Notes: a model not told the origin generated them from the letters alone. Positions 41,909 to 51,796 are shown, counted from the first letter of the stretch. The stretch: 64,000 bases of DNA from Phycisphaerales bacterium (GCA_020846975.1 JADLCX010000041.1:96891-160890); one strand, 5' to 3'. A program made the numbers and translations.

Positions 41909-44900
41909 GGGCGGGCGATCCGCGTGGCGCTGTCGAGTTTGCGACGGACCCACTCGGGGACGGGCAGCGGCGCGATGCGTTCGCCGGAGCGGGGCTCGGG
42001 GAGCGGGTCGATGACCGCCCATCCACAACGGAGCAGCCACTCGCGGTGGAAGGGCTCGATCTCCGCGTAGACGGCGTCGCAGCGGGTGATTCGCGGGACG
42101 ATCCAGGGTGTGCGCCACGCCGCTGAGATGGGATCGCCGCCCGACGGCGGCTCCGACGGATCGAGAGGACGAGCGCGGCGTGCCAGGAGCGATTCGAGGC
42201 GGTCTCGGATGCGCACGAAATCCGGGCCTCGGCCGGTGAGCGCGTGGTAGGCGTCCTGCGAGTGCGCGAGCAGGTCGATGCTGACGATGTCGGCGGCCGG
42301 GTCATCGACGAGCCAGGTCGCATCGGCCTGCGAGGTGAGCGGCGTGCGGATGTGCACGCCCAGGCCGAGCTGGCGGGCGTGCTGGGCCAGGACGCGGGCG
42401 TCGTGGTGGGAGAGCGGGTCGTCGCCGGCGAGGATGTCGCCGCCGCGGAAGGTGACAACGCCCTGGTCGCAGGCGTCGGCGAGTTCTTCGAGGTGGGCTC
42501 GGGCGGTCTCGGCGGCGAGGCGGTTCCAGCCACGCACGAGTTCGAGCACGAGGTGGCAGGCGGCACGGGGCGCGTGGTCGGCGCCGTCGGGTTCGCCGCG
42601 GACGGCGGCGGTGTAGCGCCGGATGCGCTCGCGTCCGGCGTTGGAGTCGGCGACGAGCCGCACGCCGAGGTCCCGCCTCGCCGGATCGACCGTGATGCAC
42701 TCGGGCATGTTGGCGGGGTCCATCTGGGGGCTGGCGGGGATGTAACCAAGGATGCCGCCGATGGAGGCGAACGCGCCGGAGGTTTCGGACTGCGCGGCCG
42801 CGGCGAGACTCTCGACGAGCGATCGCGCGGCGATGCAGCCGCAGAGACCCGGCGCGGCCTGCGTGAACGCGAAGCGGTTGCGTGCGGGGTCGGCCCGGAA
42901 GCGTGCGACGACGGAGTCGCACAGGGCGGGATCGACGGCGCACCAGTCGGGGCCGACGAGCAGGGCGGCATCGATGGGCGGCGCGGCCTCGCGCATGCAC
43001 TGGGCGAGCGAGACGGGCTCGAAGACCTCGTCGAAGATGCTGAGGTTGGCGACGCCGCCGCGCCAGCACTCGCCGGACAGGATGCGTGCGGCCCGCACGG
43101 CGGTGCGGCGGGAGCCGAACGGCCCGGGATCGCCGCCGGCACCGGTCGCCGATCGGACGAACTCGATCTTGAGACCGTCCGGGACGGCGCGGATCCATCG
43201 GCGGACGCAGTCGGGGTTGTCGGTGAGGACGATGATCCGGGCGATGCCTCGGGCCGCGGCGGGGTCGGCCGGCTCGGTGACGCCGTACGGCGCGAGACCG
43301 ATCGATCGGCACGCGGCGAGGTGGGCGATGGTCGTCTCGATGACGTTACGCCCGTCGAGCATGGGCTCGGCGAGTTCGACGCGGTCGGCAAAGACCGGGA
43401 GGATGGCGGCGACGCGGACGTGCGTGCGCTCGGGGTCGCTCGCGTCGCGCCCGTTGGAGGTCGGCGCGGGAGTGACGGCACGATCCCGCGTGACGCGTGC
43501 GCCGCCGCGGAGCATGGCGAGGGCGTCGTCGAGCAGTCGCCCGAGCGCATCGGCGCTGGAAGCCAGGGAGCGCATGTTCTGGCGATCGCGCTCGACCTGT
43601 CGGCGCTGGCGTTCGAGCGGATCGAGCCGACCATCGGCGGCTTCGAGCTGGATCGCGCGATCGGCCCGGACGCGGTTGAAGGACCCGGTCTGGTTGAGGA
43701 CGTGGCAGAGCGAGAGTGCGGGCTCGTGCCGCGCGACCTCGGCGTTGAGGTCCTCGGTGCGCGTGATGAGGCGGTTGACCCGCTGCTGGTCCTTCTGATG
43801 CTCGTGGATCTCGGCGAGGACGAGGTCGGTCTTGCGGCTGATCTCGGCGACTCGGAAGGCGCCGGCGCGGACCTCGGCGGTGCGCTGATCGACGCGTCTG
43901 AGCGAGACGGCGGGCGAATCGCCCGCGCCGCACGCGGGCACTCGGACGTCGCGGGACGCGCGATCACGGTTCTTGAGCACAAAGTCCCGGAGCGATGAGG
44001 CTTCGGTGTGGCGCTTGCGGACGCCGCCCTCGGTGGCATCGACGGTGCGCAGGCCGTGCTCGGAGTCCTCGCGGAAGTCCCGCTCGAACTGCACGAGGTA
44101 GGTCGCCATCTGCTCGTCGGTGTAGATCGGGCGGCCGAGGACATCGACGGCGCGGCGGAGGTGCTGGCCCATGCGCATGATGCGCTGCCATTCGAGCATC
44201 TCGAGCGTGTTGAACTCGTTGATCTCGCAGGCCCAGACGTTGTGGATGGATGCGCCCGCGGAGTAGTACTGGCCGTCGGTGAACCCGAGGTCCTGCCCGA
44301 CCAGCGCGACGGGATCGCACCCGCAATGGCGGGCGACGTAGTAGGCGAGGTGGGCGACGGTCGCGCCGGGCTTGAGCGTCCCCCCCCTCCCCCCACCGCG
44401 GTGCTTGACGAGTTCGGGGCCGAGCAGGCGGTCGAGGTACTTGTCGGACTGCACGCGCAGCGCGGCGCCGGCGGGCCAGGCATCGAGCACGGCGGGGTTG
44501 ACCTTCGGGTCAACCACGAGCGTGACGCCTTCGAGGTCCTCGGCGGACAGGCCCTCGTAGAACCTCGCGCTGATCTCGCTGTGGTCGAGCGCGGTGACCA
44601 GGTGCGGGCGGATGCCGCGGGCCAGGAGCGGCTTGAGGACGGTCTGAACGGCGACGATGAGGAACCGCTCGCGGATGCCGGGCTGGGCGAGCAGTTCGAT
44701 GTTGCGGGCGAGGCTCGGCCCCGCGCTGACGACGATTGCCGGCGCGCCGGCGCAGCAGTCCTTGAGGTCGTCGATGCCGGGGCAGAGCGCGTAGCGGTCG
44801 AGATTCTGGGTGAGGTTCCGGAGGGTGACGCCCACCTGCACCATCGTCGTGACGACGGTCATCCTGACCGCGCGGACGATGTCCACGAACCGCTGGTGGA

Positions 44901-45498
44901 AGACCCGTGCGGAGTCGCCGATGCGGGCGCGGCTGGCGGGGTGCTCGACGAGCGTCACGCCCATCGCCACGAGCCCTTCGGCGCCGTCCACGATCCGGGA
45001 GATCAGCCCGGGATCGTCGGCGCTGGTCACGATCGCGACGTTGAGCCCGGCGAGCCAGGCCGAGCAGTCGATGCGCTCGAAGACGGCACGAAGGAGCGAG
45101 ACATCGGGCTCGAACACCACCACGATCCCGGTCTTGCCCACGCGACGGGCCAGGGCCTCGACGTGGTAGCCCAGGCCGAAGCCGCTGACGATGAAGACCG
45201 CGGCGTCGGTGAGGTCGATCGACGCGGCGAGCCTGCGGGCCTCTTCGAGCGGTCGGCGGCGGCTGGCCAGAGCCCGGACATCCAGCCCGGAGCCCGCATC
45301 AGCGCCCGGCACGCGGTCGTCGGTCTCGAAGAAGCGGAGGTCGGCCCGGGGATGGGCGGCCTGGATCGCTCGCGCGGCATCCGCGCTGACGCGAGCGAGG
45401 GCGGCCAGATTTTTTTCCAGTACGGACGTGGCCAGCGCGGTCAAGGCGCTCGCTCCCTTCAACCCCTCCGCCCCGGGCATCCCGCGTTGCGTGCTCAC
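41905..45498 (-). CDS. Maf-type glycosyltransferase fused to a nucleotidyltransferase-like and cysteine-less radical-SAM-like region
   Basis: Giant protein of 1197 residues. Residues 1 to about 620 are a motility accessory factor (Maf) of the MptE-like/DUF115 type: IVVSAGPSLARNIELL, LVTALDHSE, VALVGQDLGFTDGQYYS. Maf proteins transfer nonulosonic acids to flagellin. From about 690 to 970 lies a region like the SpsF nucleotidyltransferase (HVRVAAILPVFADRVELAEP). From about 980 to the end is a radical-SAM-like barrel (CHLVLELVRGWNRL, VVTFRGGDILAGDDPLSHHD, DIVSIDLLAHSQDAYHALTG), but the CxxxCxxC iron-sulfur motif is absent. The start is GTG. It is the first gene of the operon and its stop overlaps neuA. 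Confidence 0.8.
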   Translation of the reverse strand: MSTQRGMPGAEGLKGASALTALATSVLEKNLAALARVSADAARAIQAAHPRADLRFFETDDRVPGADAGSGLDVRALASRRRPLEEARRLAASIDLTDAAVFIVSGFGLGYHVEALARRVGKTGIVVVFEPDVSLLRAVFERIDCSAWLAGLNVAIVTSADDPGLISRIVDGAEGLVAMGVTLVEHPASRARIGDSARVFHQRFVDIVRAVRMTVVTTMVQVGVTLRNLTQNLDRYALCPGIDDLKDCCAGAPAIVVSAGPSLARNIELLAQPGIRERFLIVAVQTVLKPLLARGIRPHLVTALDHSEISARFYEGLSAEDLEGVTLVVDPKVNPAVLDAWPAGAALRVQSDKYLDRLLGPELVKHRGGGRGGTLKPGATVAHLAYYVARHCGCDPVALVGQDLGFTDGQYYSAGASIHNVWACEINEFNTLEMLEWQRIMRMGQHLRRAVDVLGRPIYTDEQMATYLVQFERDFREDSEHGLRTVDATEGGVRKRHTEASSLRDFVLKNRDRASRDVRVPACGAGDSPAVSLRRVDQRTAEVRAGAFRVAEISRKTDLVLAEIHEHQKDQQRVNRLITRTEDLNAEVARHEPALSLCHVLNQTGSFNRVRADRAIQLEAADGRLDPLERQRRQVERDRQNMRSLASSADALGRLLDDALAMLRGGARVTRDRAVTPAPTSNGRDASDPERTHVRVAAILPVFADRVELAEPMLDGRNVIETTIAHLAACRSIGLAPYGVTEPADPAAARGIARIIVLTDNPDCVRRWIRAVPDGLKIEFVRSATGAGGDPGPFGSRRTAVRAARILSGECWRGGVANLSIFDEVFEPVSLAQCMREAAPPIDAALLVGPDWCAVDPALCDSVVARFRADPARNRFAFTQAAPGLCGCIAARSLVESLAAAAQSETSGAFASIGGILGYIPASPQMDPANMPECITVDPARRDLGVRLVADSNAGRERIRRYTAAVRGEPDGADHAPRAACHLVLELVRGWNRLAAETARAHLEELADACDQGVVTFRGGDILAGDDPLSHHDARVLAQHARQLGLGVHIRTPLTSQADATWLVDDPAADIVSIDLLAHSQDAYHALTGRGPDFVRIRDRLESLLARRARPLDPSEPPSGGDPISAAWRTPWIVPRITRCDAVYAEIEPFHREWLLRCGWAVIDPLPEPRSGERIAPLPVPEWVRRKLDSATRIARP

Positions 45499-45730
45499 GA
45501 GAAGACCCGAAAGAAGTCAGCGGACCGAATGCACACACCGCCCGCAACCGCGATCATGGCGGACGGTGAAACCCACGGACCAACCCGAGCGCAAAGGACA
45601 GGCGCGGCCGCGCGGCCGCCGACACGGACCCGAACTCACACGGAGGCCACCATCGGACAGGGGCCTCGGCAAGCTATAAAGAACTACCACCGCGGCGGGG
45701 CGACGCAAGCGGGTTGGTCGGAGTTCCGTC

Positions 45731-46405
45731 ATGACGGCGGTTCAAGTGGTCATCGGGCAGGGGCTTGGCTGGGGTGCGGGCGCGGCGGTCCCGATGCTCC
45801 CTTCGCCGCCGGCGGCGCACTACGTGCTGGAGGACCCCTGGCCGATCGTGATCGGCTGTGTTGTCCTGCTGACGATCCTGGCGTGGCTGGCGGTTTCGGG
45901 CAGGCTCGATGGCCGCCGATGGGTGCGGCCCGCGGGTCTGGGCCTGATCCTCATCGCCCTGGGCGTGGCGCTGGCCTCGACTCTGGTGAAGACCGATCGG
46001 GAGGAACTCGCCGAACGAACGGCTGTCCTGGTGGAGGCCGCGGCGAAGGGCGACACCGCGGCCCTGACATCGATGCTGAGCTCGAGCGTGACGCTGCGAG
46101 TGCTGGAAGGCCAGACGCGGTACTCGCGTGAACAGATCATGGACCTGGTCCGGAAGTACCCCGGCTCAACACCGATCGACTGGTACAAGATCGACAAGGT
46201 CGCGGCGGCGATGGACGGCCGCGACATGGGCCGCTCGCAGGCGCACGTACGCGTGCGGAGCAAACAGACCACCATGTACGATGTGCCGATCGGCTCCTGG
46301 TGGCTGATCGAGTGGCAGCGCAGCCCGGGAGGGAACGGAGCGTGGAAGGTGATCGGGCTTGAGTGCCAGCAGATCGACGGGGTGGAGGGCAACGTGCGGC
46401 CCTGA
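45731..46405 (+). CDS. Predicted membrane protein with NTF2-like domain
   Basis: Protein of 224 residues with two transmembrane helices (about 37-58, WPIVIGCVVLLTILAWLAV, and 66-86, GLGLILIALGVALAST), then a soluble domain (about 90-218) of NTF2/SnoaL style: LVEAAAKGDTAALTSMLS, DLVRKYPG and SQAHVRVRSKQT with VIGLECQQI at the end. No specific family recognised. Converges with the SPOR-like gene, 29 bases between stops. Confidence 0.7.
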   Translation: MTAVQVVIGQGLGWGAGAAVPMLPSPPAAHYVLEDPWPIVIGCVVLLTILAWLAVSGRLDGRRWVRPAGLGLILIALGVALASTLVKTDREELAERTAVLVEAAAKGDTAALTSMLSSSVTLRVLEGQTRYSREQIMDLVRKYPGSTPIDWYKIDKVAAAMDGRDMGRSQAHVRVRSKQTTMYDVPIGSWWLIEWQRSPGGNGAWKVIGLECQQIDGVEGNVRP

Positions 46406-46434
46406 GAAGCGGGCGAACTTCCGATGGGCGCGGG

Positions 46435-47349
46435 CTACTTCTTCGGGACGGCGACCAGCGTGCTGGATTGCATCCGCCCCTGGGTCTCACCCTTGCGGCG
46501 TTCGATGATCCCCGCCCCGTTGTAGAGGTTGTTGGGGTGGCGCTTCATGGCTTCCCTGAGCCGCGCGCTCTTGAACGTGGGCGCGGACGGGTCGAAGTCC
46601 TTGTTGTCGAAGACGCCCACGGTGACCATGCTGCGCCGGGGACCGTGGTAGTAGAAGGCCTCTTCGCCCTCCTGCCGGAGTTTGAGCGCGGCCTGTTCGG
46701 CCGCCCGGCGGACCTCCTTGAGATCGGCCTCCTTCGGCTGGTTGATGTCATCGCGCCCATAGACGCCGACCTGGAGGGTGTAGAGCGCGCTCTCGCCGTA
46801 GCGCACGTGCGCCTGCAAGAGGTTGTACTGCGGCAGGGTGCCGGGGTCGGCCTTGTCGAGCGGCGGCGCGAGCATCGCGTACTCGTACGGCCTTTGACCC
46901 CCAATCTCCATCTGCTGGATGCGCTTGAGTTCTTCCTTGACGGACTCGGCATCCGAACTGTCGTAGCGGCCGTAGGCCACGACCGTCGCCCCGCCGCGCT
47001 TTTCGACGAACGCGCCGGGCAGGCGGCCTTCGGTCTGCACCTTGTGGGCGCCGAGTTCGGCGAGCTTGCCCTGCTCCTCACCACGGAAGACCGCCAGCAC
47101 GATGGTCCAACCCGTGGACTTGTCGGCCGCGGAGGTGGTGGCATCGGGCTTTGACCCCGCCGGGCCGAACACCTCGCGTGGGTCGTCGAGCTTGGTCTCG
47201 GCGGGCTTCCTGGGCTTGTCAGCCGGGACCGAGGTCCTGGGCTTGTCCGGCCCGCGACGATCGGAATCCATCTGGGCCCGCGCGGGCTTCGCGGTCGCGA
47301 ACGCCGCGCAAACCACGGCCAGGACAACGAGGGAGGCGGATCGGTTCAT
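46435..47349 (-). CDS. Secreted SPOR-like repeat protein
   Basis: Protein of 304 residues with a signal peptide (cleavage near ARA-QMD), a Lys/Pro-rich linker and two SPOR-like segments: WTIVLAVFRGEEQGKLAELG to AYGRYDSSDAESVKEELKR, and YTLQVGVYGRDD to MVTVGVFDNKDFD. SPOR domains bind denuded peptidoglycan; the match is by secondary-structure pattern. The start at 47349 is the likely one, although an in-frame ATG lies 6 codons upstream beside an AT-rich palindrome-like stretch (47364-47386). Confidence 0.7.
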   Translation of the reverse strand: MNRSASLVVLAVVCAAFATAKPARAQMDSDRRGPDKPRTSVPADKPRKPAETKLDDPREVFGPAGSKPDATTSAADKSTGWTIVLAVFRGEEQGKLAELGAHKVQTEGRLPGAFVEKRGGATVVAYGRYDSSDAESVKEELKRIQQMEIGGQRPYEYAMLAPPLDKADPGTLPQYNLLQAHVRYGESALYTLQVGVYGRDDINQPKEADLKEVRRAAEQAALKLRQEGEEAFYYHGPRRSMVTVGVFDNKDFDPSAPTFKSARLREAMKRHPNNLYNGAGIIERRKGETQGRMQSSTLVAVPKK

Positions 47350-47610
47350 GGTTCGTTCGATTCGCATAAATGTTTATTTATCAATGACTTGCGCACGCGG
47401 CCACGGGCAGAATCGGGGTCGAACTGTGCAGAGAAAACCGGGTCTCGGACGATGATAGGAACGTTGGAAAGTTGGCTGCGGGGGCCACGTTGCCCCGCAC
47501 GCCCGGCCAGGATCGGCCCGGCGGATCTTCCTGCGACGGATCGCGCATGAACCTCGATTCTCCCGGGTGTCGCCTCAACGGCGAGGCCGCAAGGGACAGG
47601 AGCCGGCCAC

Positions 47611-47928
47611 ATGCACATCTGCACATCATGCAACGGAACCTATTCGCCCGCGGCGGGCGCGCGGATCGATCCGGCCAGCGCGGCCGGTCGGGTCCGCGAG
47701 CAGGCCGCCGCTGAGAACGCCAATCCACTGATCAACCGGGGGGTCGATTCGGTGGACCTTTCATCCGCGGCGCGCGAGTTGAGCGACCGGTTACCGGTGA
47801 ACGGCGTCCGCGCCGATCTCGTCCAGCAGATCCGCGAAGAGATCGCCTCGGGTGAGTACGAGCAGGATGACGGCAAGCTGGATGTGGCCGTCAACCAGTT
47901 GCTCGGACGGTTGAACATCACCGGCTAA
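47611..47928 (+). CDS. flgM: FlgM-like anti-sigma-28 factor
   Basis: Protein of 105 residues whose C-terminal half matches FlgM: VDLSSAARELSDRLPVNGVR, then LVQQIREEIASGEYEQDDGK and LDVAVNQLL. FlgM binds sigma-28 until the flagellar hook is complete (family knowledge). Unusual is the N-terminal CTSC motif (MHICTSCNGTYSPAAG), a potential metal or redox site. Ribosome site AGGAG. It supports the flagellar reading of the nonulosonate operon, though no other flagellar gene lies in the window. Confidence 0.75.
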   Translation: MHICTSCNGTYSPAAGARIDPASAAGRVREQAAAENANPLINRGVDSVDLSSAARELSDRLPVNGVRADLVQQIREEIASGEYEQDDGKLDVAVNQLLGRLNITG

Positions 47929-48000
47929 GGCCACCGCGCTGAGACGGACGGGTGTGCCGCGGATCGTGTGGCCCCGTGACAACCAGACTCTCTTCCCTCC

Positions 48001-48034
48001 AGCCCGCGCCCGGACCACGGGGGCGGGCTTGTTG
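48001..48034 (+). terminator. Probable terminator after flgM
   Basis: A 7-bp stem (48001-48007 with 48023-48029) and further inner GC pairing are followed by TTGTTGA. Weak T-tract; about 70 bases after the flgM stop. Confidence 0.5.
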
Positions 48035-48075
48035 ATATGGAGGCACGGCAATGGCCGGAATCTTCGAGTGCGAGA

Positions 48076-50307
48076 TCAGCAGGGCTTGAAGTAATACTCG
48101 ATAAACGCGAACACATCGCCGACGGTGACGGTCCCGGTCCCATTCATGTCCGCACGGCCATCGCCGGTGAAGTACGCCGAGAGGAAATCGAAGAGGTCCT
48201 GAAGGGTGACCTGACCGGAGCAGTCAAAGTCGGCCCTGCAGAGGCCGTCGTCGGTGTAGAACGTTAAGGAGAATGAACGTGTGCTCTCGCTTCGGACGGA
48301 ACTGCTGTTGACGAGCAGCCGGCCGTCGTCGAGTTCAATCGCCGCTGACGCACCTCCGATGGAAGCCGGCATGTACGTCCACGACACGCCGTCCCACTGC
48401 CTGATGTTACCGGCATTGGAACTGGAGCCGGAAAATGCCACCAAGCGACCGCGGTACTCGGCGAGATCGATCGCCTGTGCGGCCACCCCGGTACCCAACG
48501 CACGCCAGCTCTGACCATTCCACGCCGCGATGTTTGTGCAGGGAACGCCGCCCGCCGTTGTGAAGATGCCTGCGACGATCAAGTCTTCGCCAAACACCCT
48601 GACCACATTCGGGTACGCGAAGGAGCTCCCGGATCTCGCGAAGCCCGAGCCGAGCGATGTCACCGCCTGACCGTCCCACGCGAGCACTGCGCGGCCGCCG
48701 TTCGCGGCATCTCCAACCGTCGTGGCCACGAGCCGACCCTGATAGACCGCAACTGCATATGCGTATGAAATGCCAAAGGGGATCGGGTGCCACGCCTGCC
48801 CATCCCAGCGGGCCACGGCCGTGGGCACGGGTGGATCACCGATGGTGAGAGAACCCGCCGCGATCAACTCGCCGTTGAACTCGGCAAGGGCACGCGCGGT
48901 GCCGGAGAGCCCAGTGCCAATCGCCGTCCAAATCGTACCATCAAAGCGGGCCACCGCAGCCCCCGGAGAGCTGCCGAGCAGATCGGTTCCGGCGGCGACG
49001 GGTTGATCCTCGAAAAACCGCACGGCCAGCACGGTCGGTGCCAAGCCTAACCCCATTGCGTGCCACACAGTTCCATCCCACCGCGCAACCGAGTGCGCGT
49101 CGACCAATCCTGCGTGTCGGAAGTCACCCCACGCCACGACCTGTCCGACCGATTCCGCAAACCCACGGATCGGTTGGTCAAACCCAATACCAAGCGACCG
49201 CCAGCCGTCGGGTGCAAGCGTTGCAATCCCCAGGAATCGCCTGTCACCAATGGCATCGAAGCGTCCCGCAAGTACGATTTGGCCGTTGAAGAAAGCCGCG
49301 GAGTTCGCTCTGTTGAAGAGGCTTCCGGCCGGGTCCTCGGCCGCGGGTGTCCAGAAGCCGTTGGCCCAACGCGCGAGCAGGTAAGTGCCGGCACCGGAAA
49401 TTTGTGGCGGGAGGTTTCCGACCACGTAGAGGTCGGGACCATTGGCGAATACCTTGGCATCGGTCGGCAGAGCATTGGTCAGAAGACCCCACCCTCCGCC
49501 GGAGTACGCGAAGAGCTGCGCACCAGGCACACCGTTGATCAGTGTCTCGACGACGGCAGCGAGCGAACCTTGCCACTCGGCGAGACTACGAACAGTGCTG
49601 ACACCCTCAAGCCCAAAGCCGCCCAGCGGGCCCCAGTTCGTGCCGTTCCAGACCGCCACCGAGTCGCATGGCACGCCGTTGCAGGCGGAGAATCGACCGC
49701 CGACCACCAACTGACCGTTGAAGATCGTGAGAATCGTGGCCGAAGGCGTACCCGACATTGCTGTGAACTGGCCGCCGACGAGTTCCCACGAAGTTCCGTT
49801 CCAGCGGAACACGCCGCGTTCGATCTGCTGGCCCGAGACAGATCGAGAACCCGCAGCGAAGAGTTCGCCGCTGAACGAGCGAATCTCCTGGGCGCCGATT
49901 CCAGAAAGGTGCGTCCAAGTCGCGCCGTCCAAGCGGTACGCCTTGGAGTTGGCGGTGATGTACAGGGACCCGAGGTGCGTCGTGCTGGTCGCTTTCCCCC
50001 CCACCCAGACCTCGTCCAACGGCGGAAGCGCGGACCATGCTGATCCATCGAACACGACGGCCCCTTGGGCAACGCTCGTGCCCGCACCCCTGACCGCTTC
50101 GCCGAGGGCAATCAACCGATCACCGAGCGGCCCCGGTCCGTCGGGGTCCGGCCAGACCCCGACGTGCTGCACCTCTCCGAGCACGCCCGCGAGCGGGTTG
50201 AGCCCGGAAACCTGCGACTGGCATTGCGCCGTGGCGGCGGACGGGGCGCCGATCCCGGCCACGAACGCCACAAGCACTCGTCGTATCACGCGGCATCGAT
50301 CGATCAT
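48076..50307 (-). CDS. Large secreted beta-repeat protein with dockerin-like tail
   Basis: Protein of 743 residues with a signal peptide (cleavage near ATA-QCQ). It consists of about 14 beta-propeller-like repeats of 45-50 residues with the theme VARWDG-x-W-x-x-(I/L)G and LVVGGRF (for example VAVWNGTNWGPLGGF, ARFDGTIWTAIGTG, ARWDGQAWHPI). The C-terminal dockerin-like pair (VTLQDLFDFLSAYF and VTVGDVFAFIEYYF) ends FKPC. The ATG at 50307 has GGGAGG at good spacing; upstream frames are not signal-like. Role unknown; probably an extracellular binding or adhesion protein. Confidence 0.82.
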   Translation of the reverse strand: MIDRCRVIRRVLVAFVAGIGAPSAATAQCQSQVSGLNPLAGVLGEVQHVGVWPDPDGPGPLGDRLIALGEAVRGAGTSVAQGAVVFDGSAWSALPPLDEVWVGGKATSTTHLGSLYITANSKAYRLDGATWTHLSGIGAQEIRSFSGELFAAGSRSVSGQQIERGVFRWNGTSWELVGGQFTAMSGTPSATILTIFNGQLVVGGRFSACNGVPCDSVAVWNGTNWGPLGGFGLEGVSTVRSLAEWQGSLAAVVETLINGVPGAQLFAYSGGGWGLLTNALPTDAKVFANGPDLYVVGNLPPQISGAGTYLLARWANGFWTPAAEDPAGSLFNRANSAAFFNGQIVLAGRFDAIGDRRFLGIATLAPDGWRSLGIGFDQPIRGFAESVGQVVAWGDFRHAGLVDAHSVARWDGTVWHAMGLGLAPTVLAVRFFEDQPVAAGTDLLGSSPGAAVARFDGTIWTAIGTGLSGTARALAEFNGELIAAGSLTIGDPPVPTAVARWDGQAWHPIPFGISYAYAVAVYQGRLVATTVGDAANGGRAVLAWDGQAVTSLGSGFARSGSSFAYPNVVRVFGEDLIVAGIFTTAGGVPCTNIAAWNGQSWRALGTGVAAQAIDLAEYRGRLVAFSGSSSNAGNIRQWDGVSWTYMPASIGGASAAIELDDGRLLVNSSSVRSESTRSFSLTFYTDDGLCRADFDCSGQVTLQDLFDFLSAYFTGDGRADMNGTGTVTVGDVFAFIEYYFKPC

Positions 50308-50528
50308 GGTGCCTCCCAAAGTGCGGTTGTCGAACACGAGCGGCCGGAGCGGCTTCATGCCGGACGGCTCGACTCCATCGCAACTGACCCCTTCTGCCCC
50401 CCCACCTCGCCACCTACCCGTGTTCGTGGCGCGCCCACCCACTCGAAGACAATACGTGCTTCCATTGGCGGTGTTGCCCATCCGCACGCCTTTTCCGCTC
50501 CCACCACGAGGATCGTGACCCGGCCGCT

Positions 50529-51746
50529 TTACTCTTTGCCGGGTTCGGACGCTGGCGTCATTTCAGAACCTGCTGTTTTGTCGGGGTTTGCACTCGGTTT
50601 CCGCTGTAGTTCGACCAACGGCTCTCCCACCGGTCCTGCGAGCTTGTGGGCCGCACCAACCACGGCCCGAACAACCTCGGCGTACCGATCCGCGTCGAGC
50701 GTCTCGACGGTGTCGGTCGGCTGGTGGTAGTGCGGGTTTCGGAAGTTGGCGGTGTCGGCGACGATCACGGCGGGGACACCCTCCTTCAGGAACCAGGCGT
50801 GGTCGGAACGGAGGATGTCGGGAACGGCGATCGGCAGGAAATCGACGTTGACGGTTTTCAGGCTCGGAGCCGAGGCCTTCATGGCCTTCTCCAGAGCCTG
50901 GCTGTAGGTGCGGTGCTTGAGGATGCCGGCGATGCCGATGAAGTCGCCGACGGTCGGGGGCTTGAACACGGGCGACTCGGGGATCGGGCTCTTCTGGCTG
51001 TTCGGTGCGTCGGTGAAGTAGCCGATCCCGTCGAGCGAGGCCATGCCGAGGAACCGCTTGGTCGGGGGCTTGCGTTTGACTTGCGGAGCTGGAGCATCCG
51101 GCGCGGCGGGCGGAGCCGATGGATCGGCGGCGGCGGGCGGGATGACCTCACCGTTGATCTGGTTCTCGATGGACTCGACGTAAGCGCGGGAGCCGACCAG
51201 CCCGACCTCTTCAAGGTTGAACAGGCAGAGGCGGATCGTGCGTTGCATGGGCCGATCCTTCAGCAGGCGGGCCATTTCGAGGATGGCGGCGACGCCGGTT
51301 CCGTCGTCATCAGCGCCGGGCGCCTTGGGCACGGCGTCGAAGTGCGCGCTGAAGATCAGGACCTCGTCGGGGCGCGACTTGCCGGGGATCTCGACGATGA
51401 TGTTGCGCCACGTGCTGGGCTCGGTCGAATCGGCGCGGGCCTGCCGAGAGGAACCGAGAAAATCGAACTCGTGCGTGGCCGGTGTGTACCCCATCTCGCG
51501 GAGTCTGGCGAGAAGCAGGTCCTCGGTCTGGCGCAGGCCCTTGCGGTGCTCGTCGCTCCCGTTCGCGGCACGCTTGGCGGGCAGGGCCCTGATTTCCGCC
51601 AGCAGCCGGTCCCGATCAACACCCTCTTCCGGCCGCGCGGCCGGAGCCACGGGTGGAGCGATGGGCGTCGCGGGCGGCGGTTCGGCCACCGCGCCCATCG
51701 CCGAACCGAGCAACACCGCCGCGAGCGAAAGAGGATTCCTGAACAT
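50529..51746 (-). CDS. Secreted M28-family metallopeptidase
   Basis: Aminopeptidase-type protein of 405 residues with a signal peptide. Zinc-site motifs: His in SAHFDAV, Asp in ADDDGTGVA, Glu pair in LFNLEEVGL and the late His in HYHQPTDTVE. A Pro/Ala-rich insertion (about 205-232) lies between strands. The family removes N-terminal residues from peptides. It follows the DUF1275-STAS gene by 50 bases on the same strand. Confidence 0.9.
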   Translation of the reverse strand: MFRNPLSLAAVLLGSAMGAVAEPPPATPIAPPVAPAARPEEGVDRDRLLAEIRALPAKRAANGSDEHRKGLRQTEDLLLARLREMGYTPATHEFDFLGSSRQARADSTEPSTWRNIIVEIPGKSRPDEVLIFSAHFDAVPKAPGADDDGTGVAAILEMARLLKDRPMQRTIRLCLFNLEEVGLVGSRAYVESIENQINGEVIPPAAADPSAPPAAPDAPAPQVKRKPPTKRFLGMASLDGIGYFTDAPNSQKSPIPESPVFKPPTVGDFIGIAGILKHRTYSQALEKAMKASAPSLKTVNVDFLPIAVPDILRSDHAWFLKEGVPAVIVADTANFRNPHYHQPTDTVETLDADRYAEVVRAVVGAAHKLAGPVGEPLVELQRKPSANPDKTAGSEMTPASEPGKE

Positions 51747-51796
51747 GCCCACAGGATACCGATCGGCCGGTCGTCCGTCGCGGTGGTTGCCCCGCC

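Noticed and set aside
41745..44513. A 922-residue minus-strand frame overlapping the Maf fusion and neuA.
   Set aside because: Ser/Pro/Arg-rich shadow in another frame of the same strand; the true proteins have strong family motifs.
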